Shown here: positions 20,487-32,502 of the stretch, piece by piece
How the letters are laid out: every line of letters begins with the position of its first letter
Numbering within the stretch: the first letter of the stretch is position 1
NCBI RefSeq assembly: GCF_004337985.1
Contig: NC_043744.1
Coordinates: 4,313,417 to 4,377,416 of the forward strand
Length of the DNA: 64,000 bases
Direction: 5' to 3'
Origin: Pyricularia pennisetigena
Lineage: Eukaryota; Ascomycota; Sordariomycetes; Magnaporthales; Pyriculariaceae
The notes under the pieces: model-generated
Database searches by the model: none
Seen by the model: the letters and a program-made list of their open reading frames with translations, nothing else
Told to the model about the DNA's origin: nothing
Made by a program: the position numbers and the translations under genes

Positions 20487-21124
20487 CTAGTCTTGAGTCT
20501 GTATCTTGTTGTCTCCAGCAACAACCTGGGCGTAGCTCGGCGGCGCAGTTCCATCACTGCCACCCTCGCCAGCGTTGGTCCCCTGCGGCGGACTCGAGTT
20601 CGAGGCCTGGTTGCTGGTGGCGTTGTTGGTGGTGCCGTATGTCGGGCCAGCGCCAGACTTGTTGGCGCTCGGTCGGGGCTGGCGGGCAGGGCCGCGCGAG
20701 TTCTGCTGCTCGCCGTTGGCGGCGACAAAAACGTAGGTCACGCGCTCGGCATCCCGGTTGTAGCCACGCTCGTAGTCGTACTGCTCCTCAGGGAAGCGAG
20801 CGATGATGTACCATGAGTGGATAAGACCAGGCAGCTGCGTCGTTCGCATTAGAAACTGTGAAACTGGTTTGAGTGAAACAACCCAGGGCAATGACTTACG
20901 TATCCAAGAACGCAGAGGAGGATGTTGATGACCGAGTCGGCAGAGCAAAGGCCACGCTTCACCCAGACTGTAGAGACGCCGGTTGCATGTTAGTAGAGCC
21001 CAGACTTTTGGCGCGACAAAAGTCGCAGATGGACGCATGTTTGCGGGGTTGAGCGGGTCACTGTACCTGGCAAAGGCGGAAAGAGGATGGCCAGAAGGCC
21101 GAGAAAGATGTCGGCGGAACACAT
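20487..21124 (-). CDS. Pmp3/UPF0057-family membrane proteolipid with long hydrophilic tail
   Basis: Three exons (21067-21124, 20900-20967, 20487-20834) encode 157 residues. Introns are 99 and 65 nt (GTACAG...CTACAG and GTAAGT...CGCAG). The joined N-terminus contains SADIFLGLLAILFPPLPVW and CSADSVINILLCVLGYLPG, the diagnostic two-helix core of Pmp3/RCI2 proteins. These small plasma-membrane proteins affect membrane potential and salt or cation tolerance. Family members are often only 50-60 residues; here about 100 extra residues follow, tyrosine-rich at first (EEQYDYERGY), then rich in Asn, Ser, Gly and Gln. Such tails occur in some fungal paralogues; their role is unknown. The gene is divergent from PRP22, with 613 bp between starts. 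Confidence 0.93.
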
Positions 21125-21737
21125 ACTGAGGTGTTGAAGTCGGAAATATCGATAGGAATCGAGCTGTAGTGACAGGTAATTCGTAGACTCGGGCCTAAGG
21201 AAATAACTGTATTGGGTTTGATAAAGTAGTGGACGAGAGGTCGGGGGAACCGAGGCGTTGGATCAGCGAGAGAATGACGCGGAGGATGAATGACCCCAAG
21301 TGAAGATTTCAGTGGGCGGAGTTTGGCTGAGTTGCGTAATGGGGCGGATTCCTTCGCCCCGCATGATCGCGCTGGGCTGAGTTTTCGCGTGCATGGGTTT
21401 AATTGACAGGCGGCCTCCAGCTGTTGTCGAGGCACGTGCGCCGCTCGCTTCCTGACTAAGCCAGGAAAAAGTTACCGCAGCCAGGAGATTGTCGCGACTC
21501 GCGACGGTCCAAGGAAATGTGGTTACGGCCCCCATGTCCCAGCGACGGGGCAGATGATAGCGAAACATCAATCACCTGGAATTTTCACTGCTTGCGGCGG
21601 CGACCACCACACGAAAGAACCACTGCACGAGCAGGTGGAAGCAGTTATTGAATTCACCTGCCATCGATCGATTCTGCTCGCCGCGCTCTCTGAACTTGTC
21701 ACCTCTCTCCACGTCCGCGCAGGGGCGTCCAGACGCC
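21125..21737. other. Divergent promoter region
   Basis: Shared upstream region of the Pmp3-family gene and the Prp22 helicase gene. No extra gene is supported; the open frame running into the helicase gene from 21648 starts at TTG. Confidence 0.6.
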
Positions 21738-24700
21738 ATGGATGATCTGGAAAACCTTGAGCTTCTGTCCCTTGTTTCCAAGGTGACATCGGAGCTGAAG
21801 AACCATATGGGAGTGGATGATAAGGATCTTGCAGACTACATCATAGCCAACCGCCTGGAATGCGACGGCTTTGAGGCCTTCAAGAAATGGATGGACAGCG
21901 AGTGCGAGTTTCCGCCCAGTCTGATCCAGAGTATTGACAGACTGGTTCGGTCGATGCACCCGAAGCTCAGAAACAGCAGTCAAAACGTCGATTCGTCAGC
22001 GCCCACGAAAACAGGGCGAACGCAGGAGCAAAAGAACGAATTGTTCAAGGGTCTTGCTGTTGCCGATACCCAGCCAGCTCTTGCTGATGAAGGCCCTGAT
22101 GCGATCGATGATACCCTTGCGTTGCTAGAAGGCCTAGCTCCTAAAGGGAAGCCGGAGAAGAAAGATCCCTCAAGGGGAGCTAATGGTCACGATGACTACA
22201 GGAAGGAGGACCGAAATGGGGAGAGGACGTCGTATCGGAAGCGATCTCGAAGTCCAGAGGCCGGTTATGGGGACTCGCGCCATAGAAGGAAAGAGCAATA
22301 CAGGTCAAGGTCAAGGTCTAGGTCAAGAGGAGGAAAGGACCAGTATGGCCGCCGTAGTCGACGGGACAAGTACGACGATTACAATGATGGATACGACCAG
22401 AAGCCAGCACGGCAAGATCTGGACGATGCACCTGTGCTACACAAAATCTATGATGGACACGTTTCAGGAGTGAAGGACTTTGGTGCTTTTGTCAACTTAC
22501 ACGGTGTCAAGGGCAAGGTTGACGGTCTAGTTCATGTCTCGGCTCTGACAGACGGGCAGAGAGTCAGCCATCCATCAGATGTTGTCGACAAGGGCCAGCC
22601 TGTGAAGGTCAAGGTCATCAAGATCGAAGGCTCGCGGATCGGCTTGTCTATGAAGGAGGTCGATCAGCAAACGGGCGAGGACTTGGCACCAGAAGTAGCG
22701 TTCCATTCTGGTGCAAATTCCTTGGCTCTCGGTTCGAGGCACAATCTCAGCAATGGGCTGCTAGAAGACAAGGCGCCAGATCTCAGCGCCATCAAGAACA
22801 CCCTCCCCGGCAGGAAGCACAAGAAGCGGATGACCTCACCTGAACGCTGGGAAATCCGACAGATGATTGCCTCGGGTGTTGCCAAGGCTTCTGATTACCC
22901 AGAACTGGAAGAGGATTACAACAATGCACTTTCAGGCGAGGGTCAAATGGAGCTGGAGGAGGATGTGGACATTGAGATTCGAGACGAAGAGCCCCCATTC
23001 TTGGCTGGACAGACCAAGCAGTCCCTTGAGCTGTCTCCAATCAGGGTAGTCAAGGCACCCGATGGGTCTCTGAATCGTGCAGCTATGGCAGGCACCTCGT
23101 TGGTCAAGGAGCGCAAGGAAATCCGGCAACAGGAGGCCGAAGCTGCTGCTCAGGCCGCTGCTGCTAATGGCAAGGTTGACTTGGCTTCTCAATGGGAAGA
23201 TCCCATGGCAGACCCCGACAAGCGCAAGTTTGCGGCCGACATGCGACGCACCATGCAGAACCGTCCCAGTGAAGCCGTCCCAGAATGGAGGCAAGCAATT
23301 GCACCCAAGAACCAGTCTTTCGGCAAGCGCACCAACATGACCATCAAGCAGCAAAGAGAGTCCCTTCCTGTCTTTGCCTTCCGCGAGCAGTTGATTAAGG
23401 CTGTCAAGGAAAACCAAATTATGATCGTTGTCGGTGAAACAGGATCCGGAAAAACCACACAGTTGACTCAGTATCTAGCCGAGGCTGGCTTTGCAAACGA
23501 GGGCGTCATCGGCTGTACACAACCTCGTCGTGTTGCGGCCATGTCAGTCGCAAAGCGTGTGTCTGAAGAGGTTGGCTGCCAGCTTGGGCAGGAGGTCGGC
23601 TACACGATCCGTTTCGAGGACTGCACCAGCCCTGCCACGAGAATCAAATATATGACGGACGGTATGCTTCAGCGTGAGATTGTTATCGACCCTGATCTGA
23701 AGCGATATTCCGTCATCATGTTGGATGAGGCTCACGAGCGTACCATTGCTACGGACGTTTTGTTTGCTCTCCTTAAAAAGGCTACAAGGCGAAGACCTGA
23801 TCTCAAGATTATCGTCACATCAGCTACGCTTGATGCCGACAAGTTTTCGGCCTATTTCAACGAATGCCCCATCTTCACGATCCCGGGTAGAACGTTCCCT
23901 GTCGAGATTCTTTACTCAAAAGACCCAGAGTCTGATTATCTCGACGCTGCGTTGACAACTGTGATGCAGATTCACATTGACGAACCTCCCGGAGACATCC
24001 TGCTGTTCCTTACGGGTCAGGAAGAAATTGACACCAGCTGCGAGATCCTCTTTGAGCGGATGAAAGCTTTGGGGCCTTCCGTCCCTGAACTGATTATTCT
24101 ACCGGTATATTCTGCGCTCCCCAACGAGATGCAGAGTCGCATTTTCGATCCTGCACCGCCTGGCAGCAGAAAGGTTGTCATTGCAACCAATATCGCCGAG
24201 ACCTCCATCACCATCGACCACATTTACTACGTCGTCGACCCCGGGTTCGTCAAGCAGAATGCCTACGATCCCAAGCTCGGCATGGATTCGCTTGTGGTTA
24301 CGCCCATTTCCCAGGCCCAAGCAAACCAGCGTGCTGGCCGTGCCGGACGTACGGGACCCGGCAAATGCTTCCGCCTCTATACCGAAGCTGCTTATCAGAC
24401 AGAAATGTTACCGACTTCGATCCCTGAAATACAACGGCAAAACTTGTCCAACACCATCTTGCTCCTCAAGGCCATGGGTATCAACGACCTTCTACACTTT
24501 GACTTCATGGACCCTCCACCCATCAACACAATGTTGACAGCTTTGGAAGAGCTTTACGCCCTTTCTGCCCTTGACGATGAAGGGCTTCTCACTCGACTCG
24601 GCCGCAAGATGGCCGACTTTCCCATGGAACCATCACTATCCAAGGTCTTGATTGCATCGGTAGAGATGGGTTGCTCAGACGAGATGCTCAGCATCGTCGC

Positions 24701-25364
24701 CATGCTCAACCTGCCCAACGTGTTTTACAGACCGAAAGAGAAGCAGACGCAGGCAGACGCCAAGAAGGCAAAGTTCCACGACCCGAACGGCGACCACCTG
24801 ACTCTGCTCAATGTCTATAATGCCTGGAAGCAAAGCCGATACAGCAAACCCTGGTGCGCCGAGAATTTTATCCAGTTCCGGGCGTTGACGCGGGCGCGCG
24901 ACGTGCGCAACCAAATCGAAAGAATCATGCAACGCTTCAAGTACCAAGTGAGGTCGTGTGGATCCGATACAAATCGTGTCCGACAGGCGCTGTGCTCGGG
25001 TTTCTTCCGCAATGCAGCACGCAAGGACCAGCAGGAAGGTTACCGGACGCTGATCGAGGGCACGCCAGTGTACCTGCACCCCTCATCCGCGCTCTTTGGC
25101 AAGCATGCCGAGTGGGTCATCTACCACACGCTGGTGCTGACGACGAAGGAGTATATGCATTGCACGACGAGCATCGAGCCCAAGTGGCTCGTCGACGCGG
25201 CCCCTACCTTCTTCAAGGTCAGCGCGTCCGACAAGCTGAGCAAGAGGCGAAAACAGGAGAGGATCCAGCCGCTGTATAACAAATTCGAGGGCGAAAACGA
25301 CTGGCGGCTCAGCGCCCAACGGAGGGCGGGGAGGGGTGGTGGTGGTGGTGGCACTTGGGGTTGA
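21738..25364 (+). CDS. PRP22: Pre-mRNA-splicing ATP-dependent RNA helicase Prp22/DHX8
   Basis: A single exon of 1208 residues, the usual size of Prp22. This DEAH-box helicase acts in the spliceosome at the second step and releases mature mRNA. The order of domains is complete: an N-terminal helical region, an Arg/Ser-rich stretch (about 150-225), an S1 RNA-binding domain at about 235-305 (GHVSGVKDFGAFVNL), then the helicase core. Motifs are intact: Walker A GETGSGKTT near 565, DEAH near 662, SAT (TSATLDAD) near 693, motif V (ATNIAETSITI) and motif VI (QRAGRAGRTGPGKC). The winged-helix/ratchet and OB-fold regions follow. It ends in a glycine-rich tail. The ATG at 21738 (MDDLENLEL) is the first in frame. 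Confidence 0.97.
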   Translation: MDDLENLELLSLVSKVTSELKNHMGVDDKDLADYIIANRLECDGFEAFKKWMDSECEFPPSLIQSIDRLVRSMHPKLRNSSQNVDSSAPTKTGRTQEQKNELFKGLAVADTQPALADEGPDAIDDTLALLEGLAPKGKPEKKDPSRGANGHDDYRKEDRNGERTSYRKRSRSPEAGYGDSRHRRKEQYRSRSRSRSRGGKDQYGRRSRRDKYDDYNDGYDQKPARQDLDDAPVLHKIYDGHVSGVKDFGAFVNLHGVKGKVDGLVHVSALTDGQRVSHPSDVVDKGQPVKVKVIKIEGSRIGLSMKEVDQQTGEDLAPEVAFHSGANSLALGSRHNLSNGLLEDKAPDLSAIKNTLPGRKHKKRMTSPERWEIRQMIASGVAKASDYPELEEDYNNALSGEGQMELEEDVDIEIRDEEPPFLAGQTKQSLELSPIRVVKAPDGSLNRAAMAGTSLVKERKEIRQQEAEAAAQAAAANGKVDLASQWEDPMADPDKRKFAADMRRTMQNRPSEAVPEWRQAIAPKNQSFGKRTNMTIKQQRESLPVFAFREQLIKAVKENQIMIVVGETGSGKTTQLTQYLAEAGFANEGVIGCTQPRRVAAMSVAKRVSEEVGCQLGQEVGYTIRFEDCTSPATRIKYMTDGMLQREIVIDPDLKRYSVIMLDEAHERTIATDVLFALLKKATRRRPDLKIIVTSATLDADKFSAYFNECPIFTIPGRTFPVEILYSKDPESDYLDAALTTVMQIHIDEPPGDILLFLTGQEEIDTSCEILFERMKALGPSVPELIILPVYSALPNEMQSRIFDPAPPGSRKVVIATNIAETSITIDHIYYVVDPGFVKQNAYDPKLGMDSLVVTPISQAQANQRAGRAGRTGPGKCFRLYTEAAYQTEMLPTSIPEIQRQNLSNTILLLKAMGINDLLHFDFMDPPPINTMLTALEELYALSALDDEGLLTRLGRKMADFPMEPSLSKVLIASVEMGCSDEMLSIVAMLNLPNVFYRPKEKQTQADAKKAKFHDPNGDHLTLLNVYNAWKQSRYSKPWCAENFIQFRALTRARDVRNQIERIMQRFKYQVRSCGSDTNRVRQALCSGFFRNAARKDQQEGYRTLIEGTPVYLHPSSALFGKHAEWVIYHTLVLTTKEYMHCTTSIEPKWLVDAAPTFFKVSASDKLSKRRKQERIQPLYNKFEGENDWRLSAQRRAGRGGGGGGTWG

Positions 25365-25776
25365 AGAAGTATGCCTCTTTGGATTACTGTGTCGTCAAGA
25401 TTGCTGGAATGTATGGGGAAAAGCACATTCGCAAATCAGGCATCAGAAGTGTTTCAAAAGTCTCTAAAAGCCCCAAAAAGTGCCATTTCATTTTCTGTGT
25501 TGCATGTAGGGTTTATTTATGTCCTGTGCCACCACACGAGTGGCCCGTTGCAGTATCTATTCTGCCTCCCATTCGACACGATTACTTCTTTTTTATAACA
25601 CAGCATCTACAGGTCGCGATACATCTGCGCTCCGTCTTTCCATTCAATCAAGCTCTGAGATGCGAAGAACAAGGGCCAAGGTCTTGCCCAAAATGCTGGA
25701 GCTTTGCGTGATAGTTTCAAACTGTAGCGTGTGTACTCTGGGATTGTGTAGGCACAATCATCCAACACATCCGCGA
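25365..25776. other. Convergent 3' intergenic region
   Basis: About 410 bp between convergent genes; nothing beyond 3' flanking DNA is seen. Confidence 0.6.
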
Positions 25777-28055
25777 TCAGTCCTCCACATCACCGTCATC
25801 ACCGCCCTGTGCGTCGGGATTGTCAACGCTCGGCGCGTCACGCAGATTGTCCCTCGGCATCTTGTAGTCTAGCATGAGCATCTGAGGCAGGAACAGGTGG
25901 AAGCTGGGCTGGACATCGAGCAGGTTCTTGATGAACGTCAGCCCAAAGTCTGGGTGCGTGATCCTAGCCGTCTCGAGGTGCAGCTTCATTCCCGGTAGCA
26001 GGCAGCGCAGAAGGTCGCGGTCGACGACAAAGGTCTCGGCCTCACCCTTTCTCCGCGTCGGCGGCGTCGTGTGCAGCTTGGCCGTGTTGGCGAACCCATC
26101 CTCGACTATGCAGCGCCTGACAACCAACACGCCCGCCGGCTTGTAATGTCCTGTGACCTTGTCGCCGCTATGCAGGGCCCGGAAGAGGCGGGCGACCGAC
26201 TCGTTGGGCTCGCGCGCCTCAACCACTTCGTAGTAGTCCGTCCGGAACTTTGAGGAAACAACAGCGGCCATCTTGCCCAGCGTGGGGTCCTGCTCGCGGA
26301 GGTTTTGGAGGTCGACGGCCCTGGCATCTGGGTATATGTCGGCCAGGAGGGTCAGGGTGCTGGTGAAGACCAGGATGGGGCGAACGGAGCGGTTCCTTGC
26401 CGGGTCGACGGACATGCGGTCGACAAAGCAATCGGTCTCGTCGGGCAGGTTGAATATGGTGCGGCAGGCATAGTTGAATTGGCCCATGCCGGAAGCGAGG
26501 GCCCTGTTGATCAGAGGGAACTCGATCTTGGCCAGCTTACAGACGGCGCGGGCACAGGCGAGGTCGGCTTCATACTCGGGGCAGACGTCGTGCTTGATGA
26601 CGTAGTTGATGAAGTTGAGGATGGTGTCGACGCCGAGCGCCATCATATCTTGTTCTCCAGCCACGTCAAAGGGAAGGCGGGTAGAGCTGTTTGAGTTTAG
26701 TTCGTGGTTAGCCAGTGTCACGGCCATCGAAAGGATGGTGGTTTGGTTATGGGAGATAATGCGTGCATACAGGTAGGCAGCCACCACACCGGCAAAGTCG
26801 ACTGTCCAGCCCTCGTCGCCAGGTGTGAACCAGCGAGCATCATCTCCCCTGCGGTTAATGACGTCGTTTGCGGCGGCCATGCGCTTCTCCGCCTTGCTCA
26901 AACCAGCCAGGTCATCCTTGGACATTGCATTGGCCCCTGTAAACTGACGTTGAGAGGTATCGATGCCGCCCATGTTGAGGTAACGACTGAACATAAGGTC
27001 ACGGATGGGATCCAGTCGTCGCCGACCTCGATAACGTTGGATACATTCCTCGATGCGGCTGGCAGCGCTTCGTCAGTGACTTGAGGGGACTGTGAGGGGT
27101 TGTTTGACAATTGGGTATACTCACTCGACAAAGGGACTCTCACTGCAAAGGTTTGGAGGTTAGTGTCTTGTTCCAAGATAGCAGGAGCTGGTGGATCGAA
27201 CTTACGGATCGTATATTCGTTTCTCTTCCTCAAACTCTTCTATGGTCATGGGTGGATCAGCAAATCCATCTGGAATTTGCTACATGTTAGCTTGGCTGAC
27301 ATTAATTCCCTAGGTGTTTGCGCAGGCAGCCTACCCTCAAAGCCAGTGCCCCGAATCTTGTTCAGAGCTGTGGGACCTCTTTGTGAGGTAGACTTTCGGT
27401 TCCGATTCTTCTTTTTCTTTGGTGGGTCAGCGACTTGATCTCCTCCAGGGTCTTCCTGATTAGCACATGTCTCTGGTTCAGGTTCCGTATGATCCTGGGT
27501 ATCATTGCGCGTGATGCCGCGTATGGGTAGATCTCCAATAACGGTAGCCGTGCCGTCATCCTCTACGGTGACGGCTGCAGGCTTCATATTGGCATTAGAT
27601 TCCATAGTTCGAACTTGGGAGATGCTGGGACCGTTGGATGCTTGACCTTTGGTGGTGGTTTCAGTCGACGTGCCTGTACACGTGGTGTCCTTGTCGCCAG
27701 TTTTGATCATGTGGAAGGGAACATCCGTAGCAACTATTGATGATGTATCTGCAGAACCACCACATTGTGATTTATCTGCCGCTATGACCGGATCCATGGC
27801 TACTGGTTGCTGGTTGGCAGCATTTGGATATCGACCATGGTCTGCTGGCTGCTGCATCTTTGGTGGCGTTATTCCTCCAGGCGTACCGTTTTCTGGGATA
27901 TCAAAGTCGATGCCGTTCAGTTTGATTCTGATTCCGGGATCGGAAACTGCTCTAGTGGGAGTTGTCGATGAAGTGACAGCAGGGTGACGAAAGATATCAG
28001 GAATGGTGCCCTTGAATCTGTCGGTTTTGTACCATTCCTTCTTGCCAAACGGCAT
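25777..28055 (-). CDS. Argonaute-binding protein Arb1-like (siRNA chaperone complex)
   Basis: Four exons encode 694 residues: 27335-28055, 27206-27269, an 18-nt microexon 27125-27142 and 25777-27058. Introns are 65, 63 and 66 nt with GT-AG ends. The junctions yield GTGFEDGFADPPMTIEEF and then PFVDRIEECIQRYRGRRRL, matching the Arb1 family layout. In fission yeast Arb1 is a subunit of the ARC complex that binds Argonaute with duplex siRNA and promotes heterochromatin. The first 240 residues are disordered with a KKKKNRNRK basic patch; the conserved domain covers about 250-680. Alternative upstream in-frame codons exist but MPFGKKEWYK at 28053-28055 is the most natural start. Family call firm; role in this fungus inferred. 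Confidence 0.88.
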
Positions 28056-30386
28056 GTTTGCCGGGAGGAAACAAATATCCTCGGAGAATGAGTTATTACG
28101 AAAGCACACGACTTCCAAACGAGACAAATTGGAAAGGATTATGAGCAACGCAATGGAAACAGACAAAGAAGAAGAAAACACGTGTTTGAAGGATTGATCT
28201 TGAATTATCTCTGCTGTGTGACCTGAAAAGGAAGGAGCAGAAATTCTCAAAGAACATTCACGTCCGTCCAACAAGGCTCAAGTCATCGTCTGTAGCCAAG
28301 GTCAGGGTAAGATGAATCTTTCGCAGCGTTTTGTAGGCAGCCGTGGAGCACGATCCATTCATTCCCCATGCATTTTCAACAACCTTCAATACTCCACGTT
28401 TGATGAAGAAATCATAGGCGCCCAGCCGTGTGGGAAATCCTCCTTGTTACAAACGTAGCGATTCGACGCCCGATGCCGAGTGGGCCAGCAAAAGCAAGAC
28501 TCGATCTTGCCTCCCAAATTTCCACGACCATTTTAACTATCGGAAAATCCCCAGCTGGTGGCCCTTTCAATACCTTTTTTTTTCTTCTCTCGTTTTTCTT
28601 TTCTGTCAAAAATAGGTACTCGAATGCAGATGGGAGATCCACATCATGCGATGCCCGTTCAGATATATCATCAAGACTGGTGCAAACGACCTGCGTTTGC
28701 ACTGCACCAACTGTGCAACATGCAGGTGAAAATTACGATTCGCAGAGCCACAACGGCTACAAACATTACACCGTGTAATGATACGGCTATGGGGTGGAAT
28801 GAGAGAGGAACAAAAAAAAAAAAAAAAAAAAAAAAGAGTCGACCACAAGAGTTCCGTCAGGTGCTTTGCGTGCTGTAGAAGCTGACAGTAAACACAAACA
28901 ACCACTAAGCGATATTGACTTTGAGGGGGAATAAAACACCGCCACGTTAGGCACTGATCAGTCACACAAGAATCAGTCCGTGATTATATGGTCAGGTCAG
29001 CATGCAATGACGGCGAATCCCATAGGTAGGCAACGTTCCGTCTTTGGGCTGCTGACCTCTTTGCCGAGGGGACACTGGAATGTCTCATTGCGTGCTTTTT
29101 TCTTCTTCTCTCTTTCCATATGTCTTCCCTTCCAGTACCTTGGCACGGGTTCAAGGATAATGAGAGCCTGAAAACCGATGCATTTTTGCTGACAGTCAGG
29201 TGCAAAACCCGAGGCAGGAGTGCAGGGAGCAAAATCCACATGATGGGGCAGACGCAGTGTAATTGAGCAGCGACTCCGGCCGGGCGTCAATTCATTGGGC
29301 TGAAGCTTCCCCATGTAGGCTGAAAACATCAGCTAAGGGAGCTCGGCCTTGGGCGGTTAGGAGTTGGGGTGGCTGAGTCGGCTCTGCATTTGCCCCGCCA
29401 CTATTGACCCGGAATGGCGGTGGCCCCCAGCGACCTATCGCTTTGCCAGATCGGATCTTGGAGAGTTTTTATACTCGTCTATGGGGAAACAGAAAGAAAG
29501 CATGAATCGCTTATTTCCCAAAAGTATAAGTTCAGGGAACATGGTGAAGAACAAACTAAAACAAGTTGGCTGCCTCTAGCTTGCCGGCCATTCGCTGTCT
29601 ATAAATTTGCAAGTACGTACATGTAACAGGAGCAAGTAACCTCGATGGGCATCCATACGAATCCGTCATTAAATCCTTGTCACCCCAGTCCCACCGGATA
29701 CGTGACCATGCAGGATTCCAGCTTTAGCTTGGTCCCTTAACTTTACCTAGCCGCATGGTCGCCTGTCAGTAACCTCCTTTTTCCATCCCGCCCTCCTATT
29801 ATTATCTCGGGAATAAAAAATCAGAGAAAAAAAAAGATCTTTTATTTCTTTGCCATCCTCCCTAGAAGTTTTTTTTTAGGACTCTTGTTTCTTTCTTGTC
29901 TCCCTATCTCTCTCTCTTTGTTTGCTTTTGGACAAGATCTGCATATGCCTTCAACCAATCCAAATATTTTCAAGTCTCGGGAGAAGAACAAAAGAACAAC
30001 AACATCGAATTAAAGACGCGCAATCGCTGTTTTGCTTTCCAGGGTCTCGGAGTCACCCCACGGCGCCACAACCAGGTGTTTGCATTTTATGACGTCTGCC
30101 CATCTTTGTTGCGACGGACCGACGCATTTATCGATAGTAAAAAGCAGCAACACATAGGTGATCAACATCCTCTGTGCTCTCGTCGCACGGAAATTCAGCC
30201 CACAGCGACCGATTGTTTCGAATTGGGAATTACCTACCTACAGTAGTTGGAGACGATCTGAAATACCTTCTTTTGTTTCTTCCAGCCAATTCGTATAATC
30301 CTCCTTTTTTTTTTTTTTCTGGCGCACGACAAATTCCACATACGCGCCCGCCCACACGCACCCCGCCCTTCCGGAATCTCCCTAAT
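28056..30386. other. Long divergent intergenic region, no gene seen
   Basis: About 2.3 kb between divergent genes. Contains a run of 24 A at 28812-28835 and T-rich runs near 29863-29876 and 30305-30319. The open frames present (up to about 119 codons) look like leader sequence or chance. Confidence 0.5.
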
Positions 30387-31786
30387 ATGCTCACCTCCAA
30401 GACCATACCAGATCGTAAAGATCTGGTTGACTACAATTATGCAGTTGCGGGACAGTAAGTACATCAAACCCAGATTACAGTGTTGATTACCCCACAGAAA
30501 GATTCCAGACGAACGCCTGCAAACTACGGCGCACGCCCCCTCAATTTAACCCGGCGAACTGTTGCCTAACAATATCCTCTCTTGTTACTTTCAGTGCAGG
30601 CACTCTATGCGATCCAGATGGCGAACTATTCATTAAGCCCGCGACGAAGCAGGAGGTCGAGTTTTACGAGTCGGCTAATGCACAACACCCCGACCTCGCC
30701 GACATAATGCCCGTCTTCATGGGCACGCTGCAGCTCAACAACCACACCGACATCAGCTCCATCAACGAGCAGCTCCCCGTCGTCTCGGACGTGCTTAGCG
30801 AGCACCTGAAGGAGGAGGTGGTCGCGCTGGCGCACCAGCTGCATCCAGAGCCAGAGGCCCCGGCACCGGGTGAGGAGAGCATCGCGTGGCGGCCGAACCG
30901 TAACAAGAAGATAGCCACCGACATCGCCATCGTGCTCGAGAACACCGCCTACGGCTTCTCGCGGCCAAACATCATGGACTGCAAGCTCGGCGTCAGGCTG
31001 TGGGCGGACGACGCGCCCGAGGAGAAGAAGCGGCGGTTCGACAAGATCAGCGCCGAGACGACGCACAAGGAGCTGGGGTTCCGTGTCGCCGGTATGCGCG
31101 TGTACCGCGGCTCCGAGAGGGACGAGGAGCTCGACCCGGAGGAGTACAAAAAGTACGACAAAGACTGGGGCCGCTTCAGCGTCAGCACCCCGACCGTCGT
31201 CGAGTCGATGCGCAGGTTCCTCTTCAACCCACGCAGCGGCGTAAGCGAAGAGGACGCAAAATTCGTCGCCGAGGCCTTTTGCGAGGAGCTCAAAAAGGCG
31301 GAGAAGCGCCTGGCGGCCGAGGAGACGCGAATGTACTCGGCGTCGCTTCTGTTCGTCTTTGAGGGCGACGGCCCTGCTCTGAAGCACGCCATCAAGGTCA
31401 ACGCGGAGGCGGCGGCGCGCAAGGAGGCGCGGATGACGGAGAGGCAGCGGCTCAAGGATCTGGCCAGGCGTGAGGCCGAGGCCGAGGCCGCTGCGCACAA
31501 GGGTCGGTCACCATCAAATGCCGCAGCCCGGGTTGACAGCGGCATCGACGTTAGTGGGGATGACGATGTGCTAATGAGGAAGGTTGCCGGTGCTATAGAC
31601 GGTTACTATGACGATGACGACGACGATTTGAGCAGCGACGGGTCGGTGGAAACCCTTGAGCCCGTCCTGCAGCTGAGGTTGATCGATTTTGCGCACGCCG
31701 CATGGGTACCTGGGCAGGGGCCGGACGAGAATGTTCTCAAGGGCGTGAGGAGTCTGATCAGGATATTTGATGAGATGTCGCGATGA
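30387..31786 (+). CDS. Inositol polyphosphate multikinase (Arg82/Ipk2 type)
   Basis: Two exons (30387-30454 and 30595-31786) encode 419 residues. The 140-nt intron runs GTAAGT...TTTCAG and joins as VAGHAGTLCDPDGELFIKP, the usual N-terminal glycine-containing start of the kinase lobe. The enzyme phosphorylates inositol tris- and tetrakisphosphates to the pentakisphosphate; yeast Arg82 also binds Mcm1/ArgR transcription factors. The family signature PxxxDxKxG is present as PNIMDCKLG (Asp151, Lys153), followed by SLLFVFEGD and the catalytic metal-binding LIDFAHA near the C-terminus. A charged insertion containing an Asp run (YYDDDDDD) lies before the last motif, as in yeast Arg82, which also has an acidic stretch. 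Confidence 0.93.
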
Positions 31787-32502
31787 CTTTTGAAACTGGC
31801 TGCAGGCAGCATATATTGTTCTCGATGTTCTCTTCTTTTTCTTGGGACGGCCTAATACCACCATTTGCCTATCAATCATGTTTAGAAAATCACGTATATG
31901 ATCTATTACAAGGGTTATTTTTTTGTTTAGCCTGCTTTCTTTGACATCATAACTGCATAATATTCCGACTTTAGGAGCTCATAAGTATTTGTTTCTCTTC
32001 AGGATTGGAGTATATGAGAAGGGTAAGAAACATAAACGCAGAGAAAATCATTGAATTCAACCTCATAATGTTTCTATACTCTGTATATCCTTGGTCCTAT
32101 ATTTGGGACTCTGCAAATGCAAACAAGTTTCAACTAAACATTATGCACCCGATGATAACAAAAACAGAACATCGGCAGGGCCCAAATCCCCGCCTTGCCC
32201 TGCCCCTGCGTCATCCTCCACCACGACGCCCCACCTGTTCACACGCGCAGCACATCCCTGCAGGCTTGGCTAGGTCTTCCCAGATTCGCAAAGCTCAAGC
32301 TCATACCGGAGCTTTTGTCGTAGCTTCGATTTCCTTCGTTTGTATAATTTCTTTCTATGAGCAGAATAATCACAGCGCACACAGTTCAGCAAACAAGTTC
32401 CACAAGAGTCCTCTACATAGACACGCAGCTAGAAAACTTTTTTTTCTGTACATTGACTCGCAAAAAAAAAAAAAAAAAACATCTAGTTGTTGGTTTCTTG
32501 CC
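31787..32502. other. Intergenic region between IPMK and CLP1
   Basis: No gene is recognised. It contains a run of 18 A at 32462-32479 just upstream of the CLP1 start. Confidence 0.55.
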
